A stretch of DNA of 64,000 nucleotides from Guptibacillus hwajinpoensis (GTDB taxonomy: Bacteria; Bacillota; Bacilli; Bacillales; Guptibacillaceae): the NCBI RefSeq assembly GCF_020171785.1, contig NZ_JAIVAE010000006.1, forward strand, positions 124,001 through 188,000, in the 5' to 3' direction. Made by a program: the position numbers and the translations under genes. This document shows, piece after piece, positions 34,582 to 43,545 of this stretch; positions within the stretch are counted from its first letter, which is position 1; each line of letters starts with the position of its first letter. The notes beneath the pieces are model-generated. The model did not search any database, was not told the origin of the DNA, and saw only the letters and a program-made list of their open reading frames with translations.

Positions 34582-35292
34582 ATGGATCCAATAAAAGTAG
34601 GACAGCATGTAGTAATCGGCGAAAATGTAACCTTCGGTGAAAATGTCGTGATTGGCCATAATGTGATTATTTATGATGGTGTACAAATCGGGAACGGTGT
34701 GATGATCCAGGATAACGCGATCATTGGAAAACAACCAGCACGTGCAAAGAATTCGATCCTTCCAGAGGTAAAACAATTGCCAGCAGCCATCATCGGCTCT
34801 GGATGTACAATTGGAACTTCTTCTATTATTTATGCTAATGCGGTCCTTGCAGATGATGTCTTTGTAGCTGATCTAGCAACGATACGTGAGCGTGTAACAA
34901 TTGGAGAGAAAACAATTGTGGGGCGTGGAGTAGCTGTTGAGAATGACTGTAGAGTTGGCGTGAAATGCAAGTTAGAAACAAATGCCTACATTACTGCGTA
35001 CTCAGAACTTGGCGATTACGTTTTTGTTGCTCCTTATGTCGTTACAACAAATGATAATTATTTGGCAAGGTCATCTGAACGATATGACCATTTCAAAGGT
35101 GTAACAATCCATGATGGTGGAAGAGTTGGCGCCAATGCAACGATCCTCCCTGGCAAAACAATTGGTAAGGATGGAACGGTGGCAGCGGGAAGTGTCGTGA
35201 CTAAAGACGTGGAACCAGAAATGCTTGTCGTTGGCTCACCGGCCAAACCATTGCGCCAGGTCCCAGAGAGTCAATTATTGCGCAATCAATAA
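34582..35292 (+). CDS. Left-handed beta-helix N-acetyltransferase (WbpD type)
   Basis: A 236-residue acyltransferase built of hexapeptide repeats ([IV]GxxxxI pattern, for example VIGENVTFGENVVIGHNVII near residue 12, VGANATILPGKTIGKDGTV near residue 180). It ends with VGSPAKPLRQVPES, common in sugar O/N-acetyltransferases. Following the aminotransferase by 23 bases, it is the likely 3-N-acetylase of the UDP-ManNAc3NAcA route. Longer than Pseudomonas WbpD, with a split repeat region around residue 55. Confidence 0.85.
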   Translation: MDPIKVGQHVVIGENVTFGENVVIGHNVIIYDGVQIGNGVMIQDNAIIGKQPARAKNSILPEVKQLPAAIIGSGCTIGTSSIIYANAVLADDVFVADLATIRERVTIGEKTIVGRGVAVENDCRVGVKCKLETNAYITAYSELGDYVFVAPYVVTTNDNYLARSSERYDHFKGVTIHDGGRVGANATILPGKTIGKDGTVAAGSVVTKDVEPEMLVVGSPAKPLRQVPESQLLRNQ

Positions 35293-35303
35293 GCACAAGG
35301 TGT

Positions 35304-35399
35304 GTTAGAGTTTGCTCTATACGTCACTTACATTCTACTAGGAAAAGGTTACATTTTTTGAGAAAACCTTTATCATGAGAAGTATAGAGCAGATCTAAC
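35304..35399 (+). other. Extended imperfect hairpin upstream of the LCP gene
   Basis: Outer arms GTTAGA...TGCTCTATAC (35304-35322) pair with GTATAGAGCA...TCTAAC (35382-35399), giving 16 pairs broken by small bulges; an inner 7-bp stem AAAGGTT/AACCTTT (35344-35350 with 35365-35371) lies inside. The structure ends about 10 bases before the ribosome site of the LCP gene and lacks a T-run, so it may act on translation or mRNA stability. Confidence 0.5.
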
Positions 35400-35420
35400 A
35401 GATGAAAAGAGGCGTTTGTT

Positions 35421-36401
35421 TTGTCAAAAAATAAATCAAGAATCAGAAGACGTCGAAAGCGTTCATTGTTTCGGAATCTTTTTTTTCTTATTTTGTTCGT
35501 TGTCATGATCGTCGTTGGTTATGGTGCATACGTAGCAGTTGAAGGGTATCAGGCGTCTAAAAAGACTTATAATGAGCTAGAGAGAGGAAAACAGTCAGCG
35601 CTTCGAGATAAAGCAGTGGAAATTAGCAAAGATCCTTTCTCCATCCTTTTAATGGGGGTTGAAGATTATTCAACTGGAGGCGAGCATGGGCGTACTGACA
35701 CATTAATCCTTCTAACCCTTGATCCTCAGAAGGAAACAGCCAAAATGGTGAGTATCCCCCGGGATACAAGAGTAGAGATTATCGGTAGAGATTCTATGGA
35801 TAAAATAAATCATGCGCATGCATTTGGTGGCCCGGATATGACAATTAATACGGTTGAAAGCTTCTTAGACATTCCCATTGATTATTATGCAAAGGTGAAT
35901 TTTGAAGGATTTAAAGGTGTTATTAATGAAATCGGTGGAGTAGAAGTGGATGTACCGTTTGATTTTTGGGAGTATAGTGACGAAGTAAATCGAAAGAAGA
36001 TCCAGTTTACCGAGGGCCAAATGGAGCTTGATGGTGAAGAAGCACTGGCATATGTTCGCATGCGAAGATTTGATAGTGACTTTGGAAGAAGTGATCGTCA
36101 GCGTCAAGTCATTAACGCCGCCCTTGATAAAACTTTATCTGTTAAGAACTTATTCAAACTTGATGAAATCGCTGATCACTTGAGTGGAAATATTGAAACA
36201 AACTTAACCGCAACAGAGCTATTTTCGCTTCAGAAAAAGTTTACAAAGCTAAATTCTGCTGATATTGAAAACCTCAAATTTACTGGGCAAGATGCTCGAA
36301 TAGACGGTGTATATTACTTTGAACCAAATGAAGAGAATGTTGCTGAAATAAAGCAAGTTTTAAAAACGCATTTGAATCATGAAAACACATCTATGGAATA
36401 A
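35421..36401 (+). CDS. LytR-CpsA-Psr (LCP) family ligase
   Basis: A 326-residue protein with a very basic N-terminus, one membrane helix (about residues 17-37) and an outside LCP domain: SILLMGVEDYS, GRTDTLILLTLD, MVSIPRDTRVEI, and EEALAYVRMRRFDSDFGRSDRQRQV with the conserved Arg residues. LCP enzymes transfer undecaprenyl-linked glycopolymers to peptidoglycan. Position inside the polysaccharide locus implies it anchors this polymer to the wall. It starts at TTG after AGAGGCG. Confidence 0.92.
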   Translation: MSKNKSRIRRRRKRSLFRNLFFLILFVVMIVVGYGAYVAVEGYQASKKTYNELERGKQSALRDKAVEISKDPFSILLMGVEDYSTGGEHGRTDTLILLTLDPQKETAKMVSIPRDTRVEIIGRDSMDKINHAHAFGGPDMTINTVESFLDIPIDYYAKVNFEGFKGVINEIGGVEVDVPFDFWEYSDEVNRKKIQFTEGQMELDGEEALAYVRMRRFDSDFGRSDRQRQVINAALDKTLSVKNLFKLDEIADHLSGNIETNLTATELFSLQKKFTKLNSADIENLKFTGQDARIDGVYYFEPNEENVAEIKQVLKTHLNHENTSME

Positions 36402-36420
36402 TTCCCTAGATGTGTTTTTA
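36382..36420 (+). terminator. Terminator after the LCP gene
   Basis: Twelve-bp stem AAAACACATCTA / TAGATGTGTTTT with a 13-base loop, followed by T residues. Confidence 0.75.
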
Positions 36421-36491
36421 TGGAAAATGTTCATTTGTGGCTGTTGAGAAATGAAACGGCAATGATTAATTTTTACCGAGGAGCAACAAAC

Positions 36492-37970
36492 ATGAGCAAT
36501 AAAGAACAATCCTTTTTTCATGATTTAGTGTACTACGCAATTACATACATTGTACCGATGATCGTTGGTTTTATGCTCGTACCGATTTTTACTAGCAATT
36601 TCACTACAGCTGAGTATGGCCAATATAGCTTAATTAATGCCTCAGTTGGGTTATTAGGAATAATATCGGTTAACTGGATAAATGTTGCTTTTATTCGTTA
36701 CTATACAAATGATGAAAAGGACCCAAAAGAAAAACAGTTAATAACCGTTTCAATTGTTGCGTTAACGGCGATTATCTCAATAATAGCGATTCTCCTCTAC
36801 ATCATGAGTGCATTAGGAGTAGTTAATCGCATTATTCCAAGCGAATATCTTTGGTTAACAATTGTGCTTTTGTTCTCTGCAAATTTGCACTCTTTCTTCT
36901 TTTCGTACCTTAGAGCAAATCGAAAAGCGAGATTTGCGACAATCTTAACCACAATTACCATTCTCATTCGATTTGGGACGTTTCTATTGTTATTGAGCAA
37001 TTTCAATTTAAGCATCGGTGCGATTCTTTTAGCGACGATCGTATCAGATATCATTTATACAGTTGTCGTACTAATAAAAGAAAAGAAGCACATGCGAATC
37101 ATAAAAATGACTTCTTTAGACCTGGCGTATGTGAAAGAATATTTTCTTTATGGATTACCTTTTATTTTAATTCTTGGTGTACACTGGCTGTTAACTTTGT
37201 CCGATCGTTATATGCTTGAGTTTTTAAGAGATAGTAGTGAAGTAGGAATTTACTCTATTAATTATTCATTTGCACAACAAATCATGATGCCGCTTATTAC
37301 GATCTTCATGTCGACCGCTGAACCGATTTTATTTAGAAAACACCGTACGGGTACGACTACTGAAGTGAATCGTGTTTTAAATAACATTTTTAAGTACTTT
37401 TTTATGCTCATTCTTCCAGCCGTTATCGGTCTATCCGTCGTATCAAATCACATCACTTCGCTTTTTATTAAAAATGATTTCCAAGAAGGCTTTGTAATTA
37501 TTCCGATTGTGTCATTTGGTTTCTTGTTTCTTGGAATAAGACAATATTTAAATAAAAGCCTTGAGCTTGTTAAGAAAAGTAAGGAAATCGCCAATATCTC
37601 ACTTGTAGCAGCAGGAACGAACATTGTGTTAAACCTTATCTTTATACCACTGTACGGGTATATGGGGGCTGCTTGTGCGACATTAATCGCTTATTTTGTC
37701 TATTTCGCACTATCCTATTATAAAACAAATCATCTCACTGATTTAAGAATTAAATTCTCTTCTGATCATATTAAGATTATACTTGCATCTTCGATCATGG
37801 GAGTAGGCGTATTTCTTGGGAATTACCTTCCAATCGAAAACGTTCCATTTCTATTGGCGATACAAATAAGTATAGGAGTATTCTTGTACCTCATTTCATT
37901 ATGGATGATGGGTGTGATTACGGAGGAAAAGAACAAGCTCATAGGAAGATTGAAAAGGAAAGGCAGTTGA
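36492..37970 (+). CDS. Wzx-type polysaccharide flippase
   Basis: A 492-residue polytopic protein with about 14 hydrophobic segments of the polysaccharide_synt/MATE-like group, which flips the lipid-linked repeat unit to the outside. The N-terminal YAITYIVPMIVGFMLVPIFT and YGQYSLINASVGLL segments are typical. A GAGGAG site fixes the ATG at 36492; the earlier ATG at 36420 lies in the terminator. The end overlaps the start of the GNAT gene by 4 bases. Confidence 0.9.
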   Translation: MSNKEQSFFHDLVYYAITYIVPMIVGFMLVPIFTSNFTTAEYGQYSLINASVGLLGIISVNWINVAFIRYYTNDEKDPKEKQLITVSIVALTAIISIIAILLYIMSALGVVNRIIPSEYLWLTIVLLFSANLHSFFFSYLRANRKARFATILTTITILIRFGTFLLLLSNFNLSIGAILLATIVSDIIYTVVVLIKEKKHMRIIKMTSLDLAYVKEYFLYGLPFILILGVHWLLTLSDRYMLEFLRDSSEVGIYSINYSFAQQIMMPLITIFMSTAEPILFRKHRTGTTTEVNRVLNNIFKYFFMLILPAVIGLSVVSNHITSLFIKNDFQEGFVIIPIVSFGFLFLGIRQYLNKSLELVKKSKEIANISLVAAGTNIVLNLIFIPLYGYMGAACATLIAYFVYFALSYYKTNHLTDLRIKFSSDHIKIILASSIMGVGVFLGNYLPIENVPFLLAIQISIGVFLYLISLWMMGVITEEKNKLIGRLKRKGS

Positions 37971-38989
37971 ACGAATCATTGACCCAAAATAACATCTCCT
38001 ATCGTTTATATGAAGAAGAGGATTACCACAAATATGTGAACCTATATAAAAGAGTTTTTAATAAGGAAATCTCCTTAAGCTATTTCCAATGGAAATTTAA
38101 TAACGTTCACAATCCAGCCGTTATCTTTTGTGCCTTTAATTCGGAAAATGAGATGGTAGGTTCTCGCGTTGTTTTATTAACTGACCTTTGTCGAGACGAG
38201 CAAATGATTAAAGGTGCACAATCCGTCGATTCTATGGTAGATGGAACTTATAGAGGAATGGGGATTTACAAGAAGTTAAATCAAATGGCAATTGAGCATT
38301 TGACAGAGATGGGCGTACAGAAAATTATGACGTTCCCCAATCAAAATTCATTTCCTCCATTGAATAAATTAGGGTGGGAAGAAATCTATTCAATTTCAAA
38401 TCGAATGAAAATATTGAATTACAAACACCTCTTTCCTTCAATCCCTGTTCTTAAACAGTTGTTAACTGTAAAAGATAACATGTATAAAAACAATCGCCTG
38501 CCACCGAACATGACCATTTCAGAAGTAAGGCAGTTTGATGATGAAATTGTTGATTTTATTGAAACTTCATTGAAAACTCGAATCCATCAAAGGCGAAGTA
38601 AAGAATTTTTAGAGTGGAAATACAGCGAGAAACCAGAATCAGAATATGAAAAATTAGTAGTAGAAGTGGACCGTGCGATCGTTGGATTTTTCATAATACG
38701 AAAAAACAAGCATGGTCAGAGAATTGTAGGAACAATATTGGAATGTGTTATGAGAGAAGAGGTAAATCAGAAGAAAATCATGCGAGTTCTTTTAGCTTAT
38801 TTGCGCTCTAAGAGTTTCGACATTGTAAAAATATGGTCATATGAGAAAAGTGAAGTGAATTTTTCGTTTTTAAGTTTAGGTTTTTTAAAGCGAAAAACCG
38901 CAATCAAATTCGCTGTAAATCAACTTAACGATGATCAGAATGACTTCGGAGACTGGTATATAAGCGCTGGAGATGCGGATACAGCGTAG
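37967..38989 (+). CDS. GNAT-fold acyltransferase
   Basis: A 340-residue protein with an N-terminal GNAT domain: GSRVVLLTDL, then GAQSVDSMVDGTYRGMGIYK, the acetyl-CoA-binding R/Q-x-x-G-x-G/A-like loop. A second half (about residues 190-330) looks like a duplicated, weaker GNAT fold. The start is TTG at 37967, overlapping the flippase stop as TTGA, with AAAGGAAAGG before it. Next to a PIG-L deacetylase, it may add an acyl group to an exposed amine on a sugar. Role inferred. Confidence 0.75.
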   Translation: MNESLTQNNISYRLYEEEDYHKYVNLYKRVFNKEISLSYFQWKFNNVHNPAVIFCAFNSENEMVGSRVVLLTDLCRDEQMIKGAQSVDSMVDGTYRGMGIYKKLNQMAIEHLTEMGVQKIMTFPNQNSFPPLNKLGWEEIYSISNRMKILNYKHLFPSIPVLKQLLTVKDNMYKNNRLPPNMTISEVRQFDDEIVDFIETSLKTRIHQRRSKEFLEWKYSEKPESEYEKLVVEVDRAIVGFFIIRKNKHGQRIVGTILECVMREEVNQKKIMRVLLAYLRSKSFDIVKIWSYEKSEVNFSFLSLGFLKRKTAIKFAVNQLNDDQNDFGDWYISAGDADTA

Positions 38990-39007
38990 AGAGAGGGAGG
39001 AAAGAGG

Positions 39008-39934
39008 ATGCTTTCAACGTTAAAACGAAGCCTTAAACCGTTACTATTAAAAACATATAACAGTAGGAATAACAAATTCTCTAAGGATTTTATTAATTCC
39101 AATAGAGAAAGAATAGAAGAAAGAAATCAACTTATAACAAGCCTTCCGGGCGAAAAAATTCTTGTGTTAGCTCCACATGTAGATGATGATATGATCGGGT
39201 GTGGCGGGGCGATTTTAAAGTATTTAAAAGAAGGAAAAGAAGTTCATATTGCTTATCTAACTCAGAGCAACAAGCGCGGTTCGATAGGTTTGCAAGGCGA
39301 AGAGATTATGATAGAGCGGAAAAGAGAAGCGGAGACCGTTGCAAAGAAAATTGGACTTCCACTAAATCATTTACACTTTTTAAGCGCCAGTGATTCAGAA
39401 TTATTAACAACAGATTTGACTGAAGAATTAGGTTCTATGATGAGTCGATTGAATCCAGATGTTGTATTCTTCCCTTCAATTATTGATACTCATACTGATC
39501 ATTATGCTGTTAGTAAAAAGCTTTATGAGTTAGCGAAGGAACAAAATGGAGTATTAGATCATGTTTATTTAATGATGTATGAAGTACAAAATCCGATTTC
39601 TCCCGTTTATTCTAATCGGATTCTTGATATTACAGAAGTGTATAATGAGAAAGTGAGTTTGTTGCACTACTACAAATCTCAGCAAACTCGATTTTATTTT
39701 CTACCAATTATGAATCATTTGAATGGGTTGGTTTTTGGTGAGGGCAAAAAAGCTGAAGTGTATATTGAAACTAATATTCAGGACTACCTTAATTTTGTCG
39801 AAAAACACTTTGGTGATAACGAGTATTACTTTCACTTGAAACCTCAGTTAATTGGGCATCGCGATCATCGTAATACGATCCCAACATACAACAATATCCT
39901 TGAATCAAAGAAAGTATTGAATGAATTAATCTAG
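39008..39934 (+). CDS. PIG-L family N-deacetylase
   Basis: A 308-residue LmbE/PIG-L protein. The zinc motif is VLAPHVDDDMIGCGGAI (usual PHPDDE, here PHVDDD) and the second is DTHTDHYAVSKKL. No signal peptide, so it acts in the cytoplasm on a sugar nucleotide or a lipid-linked sugar. With the preceding GNAT gene it could exchange an acetyl group for another acyl group. Ends 148 bases before the polymerase gene. Confidence 0.87.
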   Translation: MLSTLKRSLKPLLLKTYNSRNNKFSKDFINSNRERIEERNQLITSLPGEKILVLAPHVDDDMIGCGGAILKYLKEGKEVHIAYLTQSNKRGSIGLQGEEIMIERKREAETVAKKIGLPLNHLHFLSASDSELLTTDLTEELGSMMSRLNPDVVFFPSIIDTHTDHYAVSKKLYELAKEQNGVLDHVYLMMYEVQNPISPVYSNRILDITEVYNEKVSLLHYYKSQQTRFYFLPIMNHLNGLVFGEGKKAEVYIETNIQDYLNFVEKHFGDNEYYFHLKPQLIGHRDHRNTIPTYNNILESKKVLNELI

Positions 39935-40081
39935 ATAGGTACGTTCAATTGAAAGGATATAAATGCAAAGCATGTTGAAAAATGTTATATGAAGTGATTT
40001 AATTTGATTGTTCGACAAATTCCTGTCAAAAGATTCACGCATTTGCCGAATCGATATAGACATAAGGAGGAGGTGAATCAA

Positions 40082-42244
40082 ATGAATGGGATGCTTTATT
40101 TGTTTCGAAAGACGTTTAGTCAAGTCGTTATTGCAGTACTTCTTTCTGCTCTAGTGAGTTTTCTATTAGCCCCTGAATTACTGATTCAAAACAAGAAATT
40201 AGCTGCCATTACAGCAGTCGGTATTCTATTTGTTCTCACACTTTTGAAGTTGATCAGACAAGGTGTCTTCTCATCTCTATCGTTTAAAGATTCTGTTATG
40301 TATTTTCTAATTGCGAGTTCTTTTATTGGACCCGCTATAGTCCTAAATATAGGTCCAATAGGTCTTTTTCCTTTTAGAGTATTTTATCTATTGATCATTG
40401 GAATAAGTACAGTGATCTACATACGAAATAAATCTTTTTTCGATTGGGGATCAATTAGAACGAAGCCAATATTCGTTTTCCTTATTTTCTGGTTCTTGTA
40501 TGCATGTCTCTCTCTTACATGGGCGCCGTCCATAACATACGGAATTAGAAATCTCTTCTATCTTTTTACAGGATTATCACTCATTGTGTTAGTTACTTTC
40601 TATTTTAAAGAGATGAAAAATTATTTGGCTTTTTTCTATATATGGATTGTTGTCTACATTGGACTTATAGGTCTTGGACTGTGGAACCATTTTACAGAGC
40701 AACATCTTAGCTTATCACGCATCAACGACTTACCATACTATATGCAGGGAGTACCAACAGCTGTTTTTGGCAATGAAAATGACTACGCAAGCTATCTCGT
40801 GATAAGTATGTTCTTTGTCTGGTTTTTCATGAAACATCGTCGTCCTCTTCTGATAAAACTAATTGGGCTTACTTTAATTGTTATAACCATTTATCTCATT
40901 TACCTTACGAATTCCAGAGCCAATTATATTTCAATCCTTATCGGTTTTGGAGGATGGTTTATTCTTTACAGTGAAAAAACAACAAGAAGGATTCTTGTAT
41001 TCAGTGGTGTATTATCTGCCATAGCCGTATCATTCATATTCTATAATAAAGTTATAACGTTACTGACAAACTTCATTTCAACTAATTTCCAGCGAAGTGA
41101 AGGAGGCTCTCTTGATATACGAGCGAACATCTTGAAAAACGTTCAATATTATTTTGCAGAAAGTATGGGTTTTGGCGTAGGAGCGGGTAATGCTGATTTT
41201 TTCTTGAAGAATGAGCCGATTTTTCCGATTGGAGTCTTTTCCAATGTACATAATTGGTGGGGAGAAATTCTAGTCAACTACGGGGCCATCGTATTTGGTG
41301 GATACCTTGCGATGTACCTTTCCTTACTCATTTTACTCTATCGAATTTCTAAGAGAACGATGGATAAAAATGAAAAAATGATTGCTCAAACGTTGACCAT
41401 TAGTCTAATCGTGTTTGCTATGGCGAGTATTAGTCCAAGTTCCGTACTTACTTTAAATTATCACTGGATGCTTTTCGCTTTTAGTATTGGGTTTATCACT
41501 TATTATTTCAGGAATACGAAAGTTACCCAACAAACAATTAATGAGCCACCTAGGGGTGCAGGAGGTAACAAAGAAATGTTAAAAAAATATTCAAAAACGA
41601 TTAGTGAAAGGTTTAAAAAGTATTTCTGGTTATTTTTACTATTACCTATACTCACTGCTGGTATTTCTTATGTATTAGAATATTCATCTCCAGTGAGTCA
41701 TTCAGCTAAATCGGAAATCGCACTTGGGAATTTTGAATATGACAGAATCACTGAGCCAGTAACTGTGAAGGACTTTTTAACGAATGTAGCTTACCTTAGA
41801 CAATTAGATGAAGAATATGGTTTATCAATGCCAGTTGAGGATATTGCCGATAATTTGGTTGTTGGTGAAGAGCCTGGTAAATTATTAACTCTACGCTTGG
41901 ATGGTAATGATGAAAAGTTAGTCTCAGATACATTAATGGAGATTACACAAGCATTTATTTCTGAAAGCGATAAAGTAAAAGAGGAGCGTACCGCTTTCTT
42001 TAATGAGAAGATCAAAAGACTTCAAGAGCTACCAGATAGCCCAGAATCAATGGTAGACAAGGAACAGTTCATCTATGAGTTACAATTAAATTTAATGAAC
42101 ATGCGGGACACCGTGATCAATAAGCCTGTCACCGTTTCAACAACGGCTGGCGATCCGCTCCAAAGGACAATTTTCGGCTTGTTAATCGGTATTGCGCTTA
42201 GTGTTACTCTTTTACTTATTCCAGAATTCTTGAGAAAAGATTAA
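40082..42244 (+). CDS. Wzy-like polymerase fused to a Wzz-like chain-length domain
   Basis: A 720-residue membrane protein. Residues 1-480 have about 12 hydrophobic segments and an O-antigen-ligase/polymerase pattern, including the loop with NEPIFPIGVFSNVHNWWGEI. Residues 499-720 are a Wzz/polysaccharide copolymerase domain: TM1 (YFWLFLLLPILTAGISYVL), an extracytoplasmic coiled-coil region, and TM2 (TIFGLLIGIALSVTLLLIP). AAGGAGGAGGTG fixes the ATG at 40082. Inside, GGAGGT lies 9 bases before an in-frame ATG at 41576, the first codon of the Wzz part, so that domain may also be made alone. I know polymerase and Wzz as separate proteins in most systems. Confidence 0.82.
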   Translation: MNGMLYLFRKTFSQVVIAVLLSALVSFLLAPELLIQNKKLAAITAVGILFVLTLLKLIRQGVFSSLSFKDSVMYFLIASSFIGPAIVLNIGPIGLFPFRVFYLLIIGISTVIYIRNKSFFDWGSIRTKPIFVFLIFWFLYACLSLTWAPSITYGIRNLFYLFTGLSLIVLVTFYFKEMKNYLAFFYIWIVVYIGLIGLGLWNHFTEQHLSLSRINDLPYYMQGVPTAVFGNENDYASYLVISMFFVWFFMKHRRPLLIKLIGLTLIVITIYLIYLTNSRANYISILIGFGGWFILYSEKTTRRILVFSGVLSAIAVSFIFYNKVITLLTNFISTNFQRSEGGSLDIRANILKNVQYYFAESMGFGVGAGNADFFLKNEPIFPIGVFSNVHNWWGEILVNYGAIVFGGYLAMYLSLLILLYRISKRTMDKNEKMIAQTLTISLIVFAMASISPSSVLTLNYHWMLFAFSIGFITYYFRNTKVTQQTINEPPRGAGGNKEMLKKYSKTISERFKKYFWLFLLLPILTAGISYVLEYSSPVSHSAKSEIALGNFEYDRITEPVTVKDFLTNVAYLRQLDEEYGLSMPVEDIADNLVVGEEPGKLLTLRLDGNDEKLVSDTLMEITQAFISESDKVKEERTAFFNEKIKRLQELPDSPESMVDKEQFIYELQLNLMNMRDTVINKPVTVSTTAGDPLQRTIFGLLIGIALSVTLLLIPEFLRKD

Positions 42245-42248
42245 AAGA

Positions 42249-42286
42249 AAAAACAGGCTTTGAATTTATTCAAAGCCTGTTTTTTC
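42249..42286. terminator. Bidirectional terminator
   Basis: Long stem of about 15-17 bp (AAAAACAGGCTTTGAAT with its complement), A-run and T-run on either side, between the convergent polymerase and tagO genes. Confidence 0.9.
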
Positions 42287-43352
42287 AATTGATTAGGGTA
42301 AGCAATTTCTTAATCGTGGTAATGAGGGGAGTACGCTTATTATTTAACTGACCAACTAATTCAGAAGTGAATTGAATCATAAATAACAGCAAGATGATGA
42401 TGAAGAAAGATCCCCATAACGTTGATGATGTAAAAACTACAGCAGCAACCCCACAAGAAATCCCCATTACATAAATCATTAATACCGTTCCTCTATGTCC
42501 AAATCCTAGAGCTAACAAATTATGATGAAGGTGTGCCTTGTCTGGAGCAGATATATTTTGTTTGTTTTTAATACGTCTAAAGATGGCGAAAAATGTATCG
42601 AAAATAGGAATGGCAAGAATTAAGACGGGCAATAGAAAACTAAAAATAGCGACACTCTTGAAAAAGCCGATCACAGATAAAATGGAGATCATGTATCCAA
42701 GAAATAATGCCCCGGTATCTCCCATAAATATTTTAGCAGGATGGAAATTAAACACCAGGAATCCAATAGAACCGCCAATTAATACAAGAGAAATCGCTGC
42801 AACGTATAGACTGTTGTTTAAAATCGCTACGGCAAAAATTGAAGAAAGAGCAATGGTTGAAACTCCAGCAGCCAATCCGTCCAGTCCATCAATAAGGTTT
42901 ATGGCGTTCGTTACCCCGACAATCCAGAGAATTGTAACAACGTAGCTGGCCATACCGAGTTCAATTTTACCTATAAAAGGCAGAGAAACGAACTCAATTG
43001 TAAGACCAGAGCTAACCACAAGAATGGCGGCTAATATCTGAGCAATAAACTTAACCTTCGCTGATAGGGTATATTTATCATCAAGAACACCAACAATGAT
43101 GATGATAACGGCACCTAGAATGAGGCGTAATGGTGTATCAAAAAATTGTGATAAGTAAAGATAACCGAAGAAGAAACCAATAATGATCGCTAGTCCACCT
43201 AATCTTGGCATTAACTTCTTATGAACTTTTCGGTTATTTGGCTGATCAACTACCCCGATTTTTATAGCGAATTTAATAACTAATGGGGTAATCGCAATGG
43301 TTGTTACGAGTGCAATTAAGAATGCGATGCTTAGGTCAAGCCAGGTTGGCAT
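42285..43352 (-). CDS. tagO: Undecaprenyl-phosphate GlcNAc-1-phosphate transferase (TagO/WecA family)
   Basis: A 355-residue polytopic enzyme of the MraY/WecA family that makes GlcNAc-PP-undecaprenol, the first step for wall teichoic acids and many capsules. Key cytoplasmic motifs: NAINLIDGLDGLAAG, NFHPAKIFMGDTGALFLG (catalytic Asp and Mg site) and DKAHLHHNLLALG. Its position near yvyE and degSU is the same as tagO in B. subtilis. As the only initiating transferase in view, it probably serves the adjacent polysaccharide locus too. Confidence 0.93.
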   Translation of the reverse strand: MPTWLDLSIAFLIALVTTIAITPLVIKFAIKIGVVDQPNNRKVHKKLMPRLGGLAIIIGFFFGYLYLSQFFDTPLRLILGAVIIIIVGVLDDKYTLSAKVKFIAQILAAILVVSSGLTIEFVSLPFIGKIELGMASYVVTILWIVGVTNAINLIDGLDGLAAGVSTIALSSIFAVAILNNSLYVAAISLVLIGGSIGFLVFNFHPAKIFMGDTGALFLGYMISILSVIGFFKSVAIFSFLLPVLILAIPIFDTFFAIFRRIKNKQNISAPDKAHLHHNLLALGFGHRGTVLMIYVMGISCGVAAVVFTSSTLWGSFFIIILLLFMIQFTSELVGQLNNKRTPLITTIKKLLTLIN

Positions 43353-43545
43353 TTTTTCACCTACTTTATCAGCATTTATGACACATTTCCCTTTATAGCA
43401 GAATTGAAAACGCGTACTATGCTATTTCGTATTATCTTAGTTATATGCTTCGACAAAGATCACATACTTCATTATGATATCAAAAATAATGTCAAATGAG
43501 GGAAAAAGTTTGTAAATTAATTATGAATTTTACCTCTATTTCTTT

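Noticed and set aside
36420-36491. N-terminal extension of the flippase
   Set aside because: The upstream ATG is part of the LCP terminator and has no ribosome site; GAGGAG precedes the ATG at 36492.
42538-42945. Plus-strand 135-aa frame inside tagO
   Set aside because: Shadow of a conserved membrane protein gene; no ribosome site, no plausible fold.
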